From the NCBI GenBank assembly GCA_023213395.1, contig CM041465.1:181109741-181173740 (forward strand): a stretch of DNA of 64,000 nucleotides, read 5' to 3'. The notes under the pieces are model-generated. The model made no database searches and was not told where the DNA came from. It worked only from the letters and a program-made list of their open reading frames with translations. This document shows, piece after piece, positions 23,966 to 34,034 of the stretch; the stretch's first letter is position 1; each line of letters opens with the position of its first letter. Origin of the DNA: Cycas panzhihuaensis. Lineage: Eukaryota; Cycadophyta. A program made the translations under genes and the position numbers.

Positions 23966-23977
23966 GCTCTGATACCA
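23966..23977 (-). other. D primer binding site
   Basis: Minus-strand TGGTATCAGAGC, an exact match to the usual initiator Met-tRNA primer site, touching the 5' LTR. Confidence 0.9.
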
Positions 23978-24374
23978 TGTTGAAAATAACATGGAAAGCA
24001 TTCATCAACAAACACCAAACAATATCAATGGATAAGAATCACAATGAATTAACTCAACATCAACAGATTACATCAGAACACCAACCGTACCATGGACTCA
24101 ACATGAGTCTTCATGATGACTTGATAATACATACTACCTCAACCACCTTTATATACTAAATAGGTGGGAGACTATACAACACAAGTAATGCATGTGGGAC
24201 AAATACCTTTGTCCTGACCAATGACATTACACCACTAACTTGACCAATAAGATTCTATCTTCTCACACAATATTATGATGACCCTTTGACTCTAAGACTT
24301 AGGACTATGACTAATAATCCTAGGACCCACTTTACTTAACCACACACACACACATCAAACGTAATATTCTAACA
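23978..24374 (-). repeat. D 5' LTR
   Basis: 397 bp, aligns to 19720-20112 with about 10 substitutions and two short indels. Ends ATTCTAACA next to the GTTTG duplication. Confidence 0.92.
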
Positions 24375-24379
24375 GTTTG

Positions 24380-26780
24380 ATTGCTTCCGTGACTGGAAAG
24401 CAATGGTGGAAAACGAAAGTGATAAGAAAATTAAATCATTAAGAAGTGATAATGGCAAGGAATATGACAATCATGTGTTTAATCAGTTCTGCCACGATCA
24501 TGGTATAAAGCGGGAATTTACGGTCCTGTATACCCCACAACAGAATGGAGTTGCTAAAAGAAAAAACCATACCATGATGGAGATGGCAAGGCGTATGCTG
24601 CACACTAAAAACCTACCACCGATGTTTTGGGCAGAGGTTGTGGCAACTACTATTTATATTTTGAATTGGGTACCCACTCAAGCAGTTTGTAGCATGACCC
24701 CTGAAGAAAAATGAACCAGTCAAAAGCCTGTCATTAGCCATTTGAAAACCTTTGAGTGTATTGGATATGGCCACATCCGATATGACACTCACAAGAAGTT
24801 GGATCGAAATGGTTTGAAGTGTATCTTCATGGGGTATTATGATCAGAATAAAGCTTACAGACTATGGGATCCACATTGGAGAAAGATTGTGGTTACTCGA
24901 GATGTAAAATTCGACGAGTCATCAAGGTATCATGCTGATAAATCGTCAGAAGAGCCTTTTTACCCCCCATTACTTCTGTTCACAGATTCGTCAAGCAAAG
25001 AGGCTAATGAGTCAATCGATGGAATACATGAGGAGGCAAGACCAAGTGGGTCAAGTAATAGCGAGGAGTCGTCACGAGAAGAAGCACCTCTAGCAACGGG
25101 TCCTTCTATACCATTATGGGCAAGGAAGACTTGAAGATTCTAGCGTGGCAATGCATACCCTTACTAATGAGAGATAAACAAGAAGTCAACATGCCAATCG
25201 AACTCTGTTGGTAGACACCAACAACCCCAGTGATTTTGATTCGTTTGATGGGGCGAAAGGAGATCCATGATGGAGAGTTGCAATGGAGGAAAAGTATGGT
25301 TTGTTGATAAAGAACGATACATGGGATTTGGTTCCGCTCCGTCCCACAAAAAACCTCATTGGATGTAAATGGGTCTGTAAGATGAAGTTCCACTCTGATG
25401 GAGAGGTGGACAAGTACAAGCTTGTTACTCAAGGGTTCAAACAGAAAAAAGGAATTGACTATGAGGAGACGTTTACACTAGTCTCCAAGATGACAACGGT
25501 CCAGTTGATCATTTCCTTAGGAACTGCTTATGGTTGGGAGTTACACTAGATGGACATCAAGTGTGCATTTCTTAATGAAGATCTAAAGGAAGAGATACAC
25601 CTGTCGCAACCTCTAGGATTCATTAAGGAAGGCTAGGAGCATCTTGTATGTCAGCTAAAGAAATCAATCTATGGCCTAAAACAAGCACCATGTGCTTGGT
25701 ATAAGAAGATTGATGCCAAGTTAAAAGCTGAAGGTTTCAAAATTTTTGAACTCGACCCGAATTTGTATGTGAAAAGGAGGGACACTTCAATAGTTGCTTG
25801 TGTGGTGTATGTGGATGATCTAATCATCAGTGGCAACTGTGGCAAGACTATTGTAGAAGTCAAGTCCAATTTGGGAGCTTCTTTTGACATGACAAACCTC
25901 AAGAGACTTCACTATTTCTTAGGCATTCAGATCAAGCAAATGGACGATTGAATTGTGTTGTTGCAATCGCAGTATATGAAGAACCTACTAGAGAAGTTTG
26001 GGATGTAGAATTGTAAACCTATTGCAACACCATGTGTTAAGGGTGCAAGATTGCAGAAGCATATGGCCAAACCCTCTGTAGATGGAACGAAGTATCACTA
26101 ATTGGTAGGGAGTCTGATCTACTTGACTCATACCAGACCAGATATCGCCTATGTTGTTGGATTGGTATCCCGATACATGCAAAATCCTCAGGAGCCACAT
26201 TGAGTTGCCACGAAGCGGATTCTGAAGTGCCCGAAGGGGAAAATCAATCTTGGTCTCAAATATCGTCAAGGTGAGGAGACAAGGTTGCATGGCTACACGA
26301 ATGTTGATTGGGGAGAAGGCTCTAGCGATCGGAAGTCCATTGTTGAATACATATTTGGTGTCGGTAATGGATTTGTTTCATGGCAGTCAAAGAAGCAGCA
26401 AACAGTGGTGTTATCTTCTACAAAGGCTAAATATCAAAGACTCAGTGCTCGTGCGAAGGACGCTATATGGTTGTAAGGTCTCTTGGAGTTTCCAATGGAC
26501 ATCCAATTATCTTTGTTGATAATCAGAGTACCATTCATTTGTCGAAGAAGCTAGAGTTTCGTACACGTATGAAGCATATCAAGATTCAACACCACTACAT
26601 ACGTGAACAGATCAAGTCAGGGAAGTTGTAGGTCGACAATTGTCCAAGTGAATTCCAGATTACAAATGTGTTCACCAAGCCACTTACTGAAGATCAATTC
26701 ACAATGATGCGCACCGGATTAGGACTCACCGATGTTGTCTTTGAGGGGGGATGTATCGACAAGGATAAAGAAGCTGCAAG
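24380..26780 (+). pseudogene. C copia integrase core, RT and RNase H
   Basis: Integrase resumes with FDCFRDWKAMVENESDKK, LRSDNGKEY (second catalytic D), YTPQQNGVAKRKNHT (expected catalytic E is K here) and SHLKTFECIGYGHI. RT shows NDTWDLVPL, CKWVCKMKFHSDG, VTQGFKQKKGIDYEETF (25283-25549), KCAFLNEDLKEEIHL, LKKSIYGLKQAPC and YVDD (25808-25819). RNase H shows [32 protein letters not shown] and RTRMKHIKIQHHYIREQ near 26570. About eight stops or frameshifts. Confidence 0.85.
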
Positions 26781-26850
26781 ATAGTCCTAGCCTTCGTGAT
26801 AACACAATTGTTACAAGTTGCAGGCTCCCCACATTCACATTAAGGGGGGA

Positions 26851-27201
26851 TGTTAACGTGGCAGTTGTATGCTAAGCCACCAATTAATGTTCATGTGGTT
26901 TAACTAATGGTGATTAACGAAAAGATGTCAGAGATATTTGAAGGGTCACAACCCTTGTCGAGTGACACCTCTTGGAAGGATATATATATATCCTAGAGCC
27001 CTTGTATTTCCATAGATCATTGGAGTGTAAGCAATGTGATCCAAAAGGATCTTTTGTGGTGGGTTTTTTCCTGAAAGGGTTACCCATGTAAATCCTGAGT
27101 ACTGTAAATATGTATTCTGTGTCTATATTTGTTTTCTTGTTGTGTATGGTTAAAGATTCTGCGGATAGGAACATATGTGTATGATTTCATGTTCCCAAAC
27201 A
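26851..27201 (+). repeat. C 3' LTR
   Basis: Starts TGTTAACGTGGCAG after the polypurine tract AAGGGGGGA and ends about TTCCCAAACA. Contains a TATATATATA box near 26980. No partner copy in the window, so the right end is inferred from the terminal CA. Confidence 0.7.
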
Positions 27202-27621
27202 AAACGATAGGAGGAAAAACTCCACAGTAAATAGGTCAAGCCACCAAAAATGGATGAAGAAAAGCAGTCTCCACAGTGATGGTGTCAACAAAGACAACAT
27301 AACAAGGGCGACTCACAAGCAGAAGACATAGAACAAGTGCCACGAATGACCAAACAACGAACCATGAGCAAATACATATGCAACTCACAAATGAAGCAAA
27401 ACAAGCTACATATAAATGGAGCATAGTCACATGTAGAGACAATCAATGGTAATGAACCATGAACAAATGGGAGCACACAACCTTCAAGTACGTCAAACTA
27501 CATACATAACAGAAAATAGGTAGTTCTTCAAACCCTCACAGGTAATGACAAACTGGAAAACTGGCGATCTGCAAGAGGTACTGACTTCACCTTCTCACTG
27601 CTTCTTAATCATTCTCAAACC
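27202..27621 (-). other. M leader, no gene seen
   Basis: Sequence between C and the M primer site. Short antisense frames at 27236-27476 have no motif. Confidence 0.5.
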
Positions 27622-27633
27622 GCTTTGATACCA
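27622..27633 (-). other. M primer binding site
   Basis: Minus-strand TGGTATCAAAGC directly beside the 5' LTR. Confidence 0.85.
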
Positions 27634-27818
27634 TGTTGAACTCGCAATTTCTTCTTCATATTGACAAAAAATAAAATGATACAAAATGATTTCACATACT
27701 TGATACAATGATAAACAGATAATATCCTTATATAGTTCAAGATTTCATTTGGGAGGGATCGACCATTATTGCATTTGAGAAAGGCCGACCACTTAGATAA
27801 ATGTGCATTATTCCAACT
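27634..27818 (-). repeat. M 5' LTR
   Basis: 185 bp, aligns gap-free to 2776-2960 with 17 differences. Its outer end reads CCAACT where the partner has CCAACA, followed by the GGAAT duplication. Confidence 0.9.
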
Positions 27819-27823
27819 GGAAT

Positions 27824-29540
27824 ACTTATTTAGGGGACTTCATTTTGAGGTATAATTCAATACACTTGGAGATAAATTTAAATGGTAGACATTAGAAGAT
27901 AATTAAGAGGCCACTCGGGAGGTTGTAAAAGTTGGAGTTTCGCCCAGGATTTCAGAAATCAAGGACTATCGAACATAAGGAAAGAATGGATCAAGTTTTT
28001 AAGGACCTTTAAAGTCTTAAGGAAAATTTTGAAAAGTAAAAGAAGAGATACATAAGCTATCCATTGAAGTAAGCAACACAACAAAATTGTTAACAACAAA
28101 GGATTTCAGGAAAAAAGAGAGCACCAACGGTGGCAACGACAAAGAAGAAAAATAGAAAAAAAATATAAAAGATATGGGGAAGGAATATAAGAAATACGAG
28201 GACCACTAGCAATCAATCTTTCGCCATAATTTAAAGGTACTGGTCTATCCCTAAGATGGTAAAATTGAAGCAGACAAATAGATAGCAAAAACAAAAACTA
28301 CTATCAATGAACTCCGTATTAATAACATACGTGTATAGATCAACTTCGCCATAGACCATCTAACGGGATCTATGCATCATTGGGCAACATTCTGGAAAAG
28401 GAAAGGAAAAGCTTACAATTTCAAATATCTTGTGGAAGCCTTTCAAGAACAAATAGAAGAATTCAAGAGGGCTAGCACCTCCTTCACTAAGGGTCCTCTA
28501 CCATATATCAGTAATCCACGACCCACAATACGAGCCAAGGTTCTCTACTCTAGAGTAAATATGTCAAATGAAGTGAATAGCATGATGCATCAAGAGAAGG
28601 TTAAATATCAAATCACTCAAAGACAATTCAATGTCATGATAGCGCCTGAAGTCCCAAGCTTGAAATCCAAGAAAGTCAAGCCTAACAAGAGTAAGGAACC
28701 TTGAGCTATCAAGATAATAGTTCTAACACAAATAGATCCTCGGGCATTACGCAAAGGGAGCAAAAAAGCAAAAAGGCTAGGGAAAAGGCACTCAACATTT
28801 GCCACATAGGCAAAAACCATTGGAGCAAAGGGAACTAATACATGAAGGAAAAGAATGCAAAGAAGACTCAAAGGAGGGGCAATCTTGTGATAAAGAGTCA
28901 ACTTGCACGAAAGAACCAAAAGAAAAGGATAGCCAGCCTAAAGTCTCTCACCAACCATGTTAGAGACACCACAAGCTAACACCATCAAGCTCTTTGGTTA
29001 CCTCAAAAAGCAAAAGGTTGTGATTCTCATCAATCTAGGCAATGCTCATAACTTAATCGGCACTCGGATAACCAAGAAATTAGGATTGAATATGAAGAGA
29101 GAAGTCCTACACCTCACACCCAAGAGGACAGAGCTTAGGTAGGGTTGAGCACCAACGACTTCACATAGGTAATTACGAGTTTTTGAGTGATTATTATCCC
29201 ACTTTTATAGAAGGATTTGATGTAATCTTAGGTATCAGATGGCTATGGACACTTGGGACTTACACCCTGAATCATGATAGGGGTTTCATCAAGTTTAGAA
29301 TCAATGGCCAAAAACACCAGCTAACAAGAAGTCACAACCCAACACTAAATGTTGAAACTATAGGAGGCAGCATGAGGAATAATTAAGTTATTGGGCAAAA
29401 ATATCAACCTTCTAAGATTTGCACCCCAGGATCAAAGGACATACTTGCAGAAAGAAACACAAAGAATGATTCACTAAGACTAGGTTGGCTTCTTCACTAT
29501 AATATTCTTCCAAACCAAGGAGTTAAAGGAGGGGCATTAT
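27824..29540 (+). pseudogene. G2 gypsy Gag tail and aspartic protease
   Basis: A Gag C-terminal part is open at 28372-28704. The protease follows in pieces: TIKLFGYLKKQKVVILINLGNAHNLIGTR (28957-29142), where the catalytic D of the D-S/T-G triad is N and S is L, then the flap and FDVILGIRWLWTLGTY (29183-29386), the usual GxDVILGxxWL of gypsy proteases. RT does not follow. A purine tract AAAGGAGGGG sits at about 29525. Confidence 0.75.
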
Positions 29541-29661
29541 GTAGGACAAGGGATGACTGCCCAGTTGCCCCGACCTACCTCAAGAGAGCAGCATAAGCCA
29601 TTATCAACGCTTTGTGGGTGAAGCATGTTTTGAAGGAGCAAGAATTGTTGTGGATGTATAC

Positions 29662-29755
29662 TGTTAATGGAAGTTGGCCATAGCTATGGCCGGATCATAG
29701 ATTAATAGGAGTTGGCCTCAATCATAATTACTAGAAGTTGGTTTTATTAGGTATC

Positions 29756-29801
<46 letters not shown>

Positions 29802-30018
29802 CATTGGAAGTCGATTTTATTATTAATAGGAAGTTATTTTTTAAAAGGTGATCAATTTTGACACCTATAAATAGGGGATTAACATTCATTTACAAATCAT
29901 CTTTGTGAGTTAATCTATTTGGGGTCTTTTGACCATTTGCCTCTTAGGAGCTTCTACTCAACTTTCATTTTAGTTTTCTTTTGTCTTTGCGGACATAGAT
30001 CCAATTTAGGATCACTTT
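29662..30018 (+). repeat. G2 3' LTR
   Basis: Starts about TGTTAATGGAAGTTGG and matches 1998-2355 to the TTTAGGATCACTT end. Contains a (TTA)n tract and TATAAATA at 29866. A purine tract is not adjacent, so a start upstream near 29540 with a truncated left copy is a weaker alternative. Confidence 0.75.
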
Positions 30019-32165
30019 AGATCAGAGAGAAAGTAGTAGTATTCCTTGACGACTAGACCCTATACAAGTTAATGAAGAATCACATGGACAATCTCAAAGA
30101 AATATTGCAGACATGCAGAGAAAATAACCTCTGCCTCAATTCAGAGAAATGCACTTTCTTGGTGACGTTTGGAAACTTGTTAGGGCACATTGTGAGCAAG
30201 GACAGATTGTTAACCGACCCAAGCAAAGTTTTGACAATTCTGCACTTCCCAACTCCACTAACATGGAAGCAATTAAAAGGATTCCTAGGATTAATGGGAT
30301 ACTACCAAAGATTTATCAGAGGATACACATGTATATCTAGACTTTTGGAACAATTGTTGAAGAAGGATGCGAAATGGGAGTGGGGAAAAGAGCAACAAGG
30401 CACATTTGAATCCCTAAAATTTTCCATAGCATCAACACCTATTTTGTGATTTCTAAATTAGGGCAAAATATTTCATGTCCATGTAGATGCATCGCAATAT
30501 GTGATTGGTCGTGTGCTAGCCCAGCTTGGCAAAGCAAATGTCAATCACCCCATCTATTTTGCTAGCAGGAAACTAACTCAAGCAGAACAAAATTATATGA
30601 TAATAAAACGAGAGAGTCTTGGAATGGTTTATGCTTAGTAGAAGTTTCAACACTATCTCTTACCAAATCCATTTATATGTTTATGTGGCACCAAGCATTG
30701 ATGTACTTAGTGAATAAACCTATATGAGAGGAAGAATTAGTAGGCGACTTATGTTATTCTAGGAGTTCACCTTTAAACTCTTGGTTAAGCCAGGAAAAGC
30801 CCATGTTATACCCAACCAATTATCACAAATCAAGAATGCAGAAGAAGCAATAAGCATAAAAATTATTATCCAAATGTAGCACTCTTCAGTATAGATGCAA
30901 TTCCGACAGAGTGGTACAAGGGGATTCCTGAATATCTTGCAACAGGCGAATTCCCACTAGACATGGGAAAAGACGGAATGAAGACACTTGGTTTGAAAAA
31001 CAGAACCATACTAGTTGATCCATGAAGAATTGTATCACCTTGGCCTTAACGAGGTACTTCGTCATTGCATTAAACTGCACGAGATCGAACAAATCATGAG
31101 CCAAGCATATGAAGGTGTGGCAGGAGGTCATATGGAAAAAATGGTGGGATGGCAGAAAGTGCTATCAGTCGGATTTTGGTAGCTGACAATGTTTGAGAAT
31201 ATTAAGAAATAGATCAAAAAGTGTAATTGCTACTAGCAAGTAGGGAAGCTAAGCCGTTAGGACTTTCGACCTCTCAACCCAATCCTACCTTTGGCACCAT
31301 TCGAGAAATGAGGCCTTGATCTCGTTGGGCCTATCAAACCAATAGCCCGACATTCCCAAGCTCAATACATTCTTGTTGCCATGAATTATATGACCCAAGT
31401 GGATGGGCACAAGACCATTAAGGAAAGTTGATTTAAAAAGTACAACCAGATTCTTGTACGAAGTGATCATCACACACTATGGATGTTCGTTGGAGATTGA
31501 TGGAGATTGTGAGTGACCAAGGTGCATATTTTCTAAATCAAGTGATAGAAGAATTGACATATGAATTCATGATCAGTCACTGAAAATCCACACCTTACTA
31601 TCCCCAAGCAAATGGACAAGTTGAAAGCTTGAACAAAATCATTGAGAATTGTCTTCAAAAAATATACGATGTAGGCAGAACTGATTGGGCAAAAACTACC
31701 ATCAGTGTTATGGGCCTTCAAAACTACATACAAGAGGACGACTAGACAAACACCACTCTAGTTGGTGTACAGAATGGAGGCTATTCTCCCAATTGAATTC
31801 AAGATACCAAGCCTGAGAATTGCCATGGCTTGTCGATTAGATGATTTCCATTCCTTACAAAAGCGACTACAACAACTAGTGCAGCTTGAGGAGAAAAGGC
31901 ATAAGGCAAAGTGGTTACAAAATATCCAAAAATGTGACAAAAAGCATGGCATGACTGCCACCTAAAAACACTTAAGTTTTAGTAAGGTGACCAAGTTTTG
32001 TTGTATGATAGTAAGTTTCGTACACAACCAGGGAAATTGAAGATGTTGTGTATCACCAATAAATTCTTTGGTAATGGCTCAGTCAGACTGAAGGAAATCG
32101 ACAAACCACAACTGCCAACCTTGGTCAATGGTAGTTGGTTGAAACCCTATCATAGCTAGGGCACA
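30019..32165 (+). pseudogene. G1 gypsy RT C-terminus, RNase H and integrase
   Basis: RT resumes as REKVVVFLDD (FLDD at 30042-30053) followed by a stop, then LNSEKCTFLVTFGNLLGHIVSKD and WKQLKGFLGLMGYYQRFI (30072-30449). RNase H shows VHVDASQYVIGRVLAQLG, YFASRKLTQAEQNYMIIKRE and HYLLPNPF to about 30680. Integrase: IEQIMSQAYEGVAGGH (31090), LVGPIKPIARHSQAQYILVAMNYMTQ (31320) and, after several frame changes, MEAILPIEFKIPSLR (31785) and a C-terminal GSVRLKEI...TLVNGSWLKPYH near 32070-32160. Many stops. Confidence 0.85.
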
Positions 32166-32836
32166 ACAAATCCACCAGAGGAATCGATTCGTTGTATCAT
32201 ACGTGTTGCTTGACGTTGGAAACAGTCAAGGCTATCTCGGTGCCAGAATGTGATTCCAGCTTGGTACATAAACCAAAAGAGAAAAAACATAAAAATCAAA
32301 AAATAGAAAAAATAACGGTAAATCTTATGATGCAGTTAAGCAATATGACAGTATTATGAAAAAAAAAATGATGATGAGAAAGAGATATATATTAAAAGAA
32401 AAGGAAGGAAAAAATAAGAAAATCAAAATAGAAAAACTCATCATTGAAAAATTTACACAAAAGTTGAACTTTAAGTATACGTTCCTCCAAAATACACCAT
32501 GCATTCCAAAAAGGAATAGTATCGGGAATGTATATAACAGAGGAACACAAAGTGACAAAAAGAACTATACGTTCCTATAAGCATTCTAGTACAGTATAAA
32601 CGAGCAAAAACAAATGCCGAATCACCAAAATTGAGACTCATTTCAATGTGACCAAGTTCCAAAGTGACAAGCATCACCCGAAAAACACATCCCAATGGCA
32701 ATGACACCAGTTCCTAGTGCAGAACAGTCATACGTTCCTCCAACAAACGCACAAAATGTATTCAGGTTTTAGTGCAAAAACCCTACCTTTTCCTCTTGTT
32801 AGTCATAAGTACTACTTTCTGATTTTCCATTAGTGT
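32166..32836 (+). other. G1 spacer between integrase and third ORF
   Basis: A-rich leader-like DNA, with an AAAAG-rich low-complexity part at 32290-32470 and several copies of ACGTTCCT / GCATTCC. No convincing gene. Confidence 0.45.
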
Positions 32837-33950
32837 CCAGAATGAAGATTTCAAGGTGTCAGGAAAATTATTTGCCCAAATTGAAGGCAAAATTGGATGG
32901 GTTACCAGCCTCATTCAAAACAAGGGTCAAACAAGCAAGATGGGGAGAATATATAGATCTGGCTCTGTTGTACTAGGACCCAGAACTAATGGAAAGCATC
33001 TTATTGGAATTAAAGAAAAATATCAAATGCATTCAGTTAGATGTTGAGATTATTCACACCATTATTGGACTTCCCAAGGAGTGAAATATCCCAACATCCA
33101 TAAAACGGTCATAAGTGGACCGTGAAACTTGGATAAGAGGAATGTGCAAGGAGAACACCAGATATTCTCGAGAGTAATCTGAGTGATAGATATTAGGGAT
33201 GTGAGACTTCAATGGCCAACAAAAGTGATAGTCACCTGATTTTTATCCAAATAAAAGTGCACATACATTCTAGGAGGTATGATGCTAGTGTTACCTCAAA
33301 TCCATGATGGAGTGCAAATTAATTGATCAGAATTCTTGGGCATGAACATGACATGGCAAATCAAGGAAGTGACTACCCACCCCTTTAGACATCCTCCCTT
33401 GTTATTAGATGCGTTGATACATCAGTGCTCGTAAGTACAACCTCCTCAACTACCCATTCGACCACAAGAGCCATTGATCAAGCAGTGGGTGGACGAATTC
33501 CTTAAATCTACTCAAGATAGGGAAGTGAAAAGAAGGGATAGGAAGGAGATGACAAGAATCTTGAAATGGTTACAATAGACACTAAGAAGTCCAATTTAGC
33601 ATCGCTCCAAACAGATGGTGAAAAAGAGCACCAAACGGAGACATGAAGAGGAAGAAGAAGTGGAGACCAAGCCCTCATTGGAGGAATGGGCCCCAACTGA
33701 GGAAGAATTCTCTCCCATTATGGAACTAAGAGAAACATCCTCCCAAACAGCACTGACAGAAGGAAATGGACAACAAATCATCCAGATGGTGGAGGCAATG
33801 GAAGCAATCTACAAGGCAAAAAAAACCCCTTTATAGGAGAAATTAAAAGAGAGTGATGCAGTTATAGCCACCCTCACCCAAATTAATGAAGATATACTAA
33901 AGGCCAATGAAGCTTCAACAAATCCAAGGCAATGGGAGCAGCATTGATAC
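32837..33950 (+). pseudogene. G1 third ORF (extra protein downstream of integrase)
   Basis: One frame can be followed for about 370 codons with scattered stops: KLKAKLDGLPASFKTRVKQ, WGEYIDLALLY, LDVEIIHTIIGLPKE, VDRETWIRGMCKEN, VRLQWPTKVIV, GMMLVLPQIHDGVQIN, EVTTHPFRHPPLLLDALIHQ, LPIRPQEPLIKQWVDEFLK. Then a basic-acidic stretch and a predicted coiled coil EKLKESDAVIATLTQINEDI. A homologous tail lies at the same place in G4. Extra ORFs after pol are known in Athila, Tat and Ogre gypsy elements. The pattern recalls the 'putative plant transposon protein' domain found there, but I cannot confirm that. Confidence 0.6.
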
Positions 33951-34034
33951 AAAGTAGGGGGTGAAAAAATCAAAAATTTTGAAAATTTTAAATTAAGCAA
34001 GGATGCTCAACCAATTTTGCTGAGTTGGGATAGA

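Larger units (their letters stand above)
19720..24374 (-). mobile_element. D: non-autonomous LTR retrotransposon with unknown ORF
   Basis: LTRs at 19720-20112 (393 bp) and 23978-24374 (397 bp) are flanked by a perfect GTTTG duplication (19715-19719 and 24375-24379). Minus orientation: primer site TGGTATCAGAGC beside the right LTR, polypurine CATTAAGGGGAGG beside the left. I count about 10 substitutions between LTRs (2.5%), so the insertion is fairly recent. It encodes a Gag-like domain and the same unknown ORF as B, in broken frames, and no enzymes. It split the integrase of C. Confidence 0.93.
18383..27201 (+). mobile_element. C: Ty1/copia element, 5'-truncated, split by D
   Basis: Plus-strand gag, PR, integrase, RT, RNase H and 3' LTR in order, with D removed from 19720-24374. 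The polypurine tract AAGGGGGGA (26842-26850) and LTR start TGTTAACGTGGCAG mark the 3' end. No matching 5' LTR or primer site is found on the left, where the element starts inside gag beside an AT repeat. It is a different copia lineage from A, M and E. Confidence 0.83.
2776..27818 (-). mobile_element. M: Ty1/copia element, minus strand, host of A, B and C
   Basis: Identical-length 185-bp LTRs at 2776-2960 and 27634-27818 are flanked by a perfect 5-bp duplication GGAAT (2771-2775 and 27819-27823). On the minus strand the 5' LTR is the right one, followed by primer site TGGTATCAAAGC. A GGGAGGG polypurine tract precedes the 3' LTR. I count 17 differences between the LTRs (about 9%), so M is old. 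Its own sequence lies at 2961-5044, 12116-13077, 17464 to about 18060 and 27202-27633. The Gag N-terminal half is missing next to C. Coding order on the minus strand is gag tail, PR, integrase, RT, RNase H. Confidence 0.9.
1998..30018 (+). mobile_element. G2: LTR retrotransposon inserted in the G1 RT, itself hosting M
   Basis: Two direct repeats of about 357 bp (1998-2355 and 29662-30018) bound the element. The left copy is followed by a Met-tRNA-type primer binding site. Its own internal DNA is only 2356-2775 and 27819-29661 and encodes a Gag tail and aspartic protease of gypsy type. No RT, RNase H or integrase is seen, so it is a non-autonomous or deleted element. Joining the G1 flanks restores an RT frame without loss of residues. 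The flanking duplication is eroded (ATGAT left, TAGAT right), so the ends are good to a few bases. Confidence 0.75.

Noticed and set aside
23966-23977. Possible tRNA gene near TGGTATCAGAGC sites
   Set aside because: Only 12 bases match a tRNA end; no cloverleaf. These are retroelement primer sites.
13078-24374. Spaced direct repeats as a possible CRISPR-like array
   Set aside because: They are four LTRs of about 360-400 bp with TSDs and primer sites.
32356-32580. 74-codon Lys/Glu-rich frame
   Set aside because: Simple A-rich low-complexity sequence.
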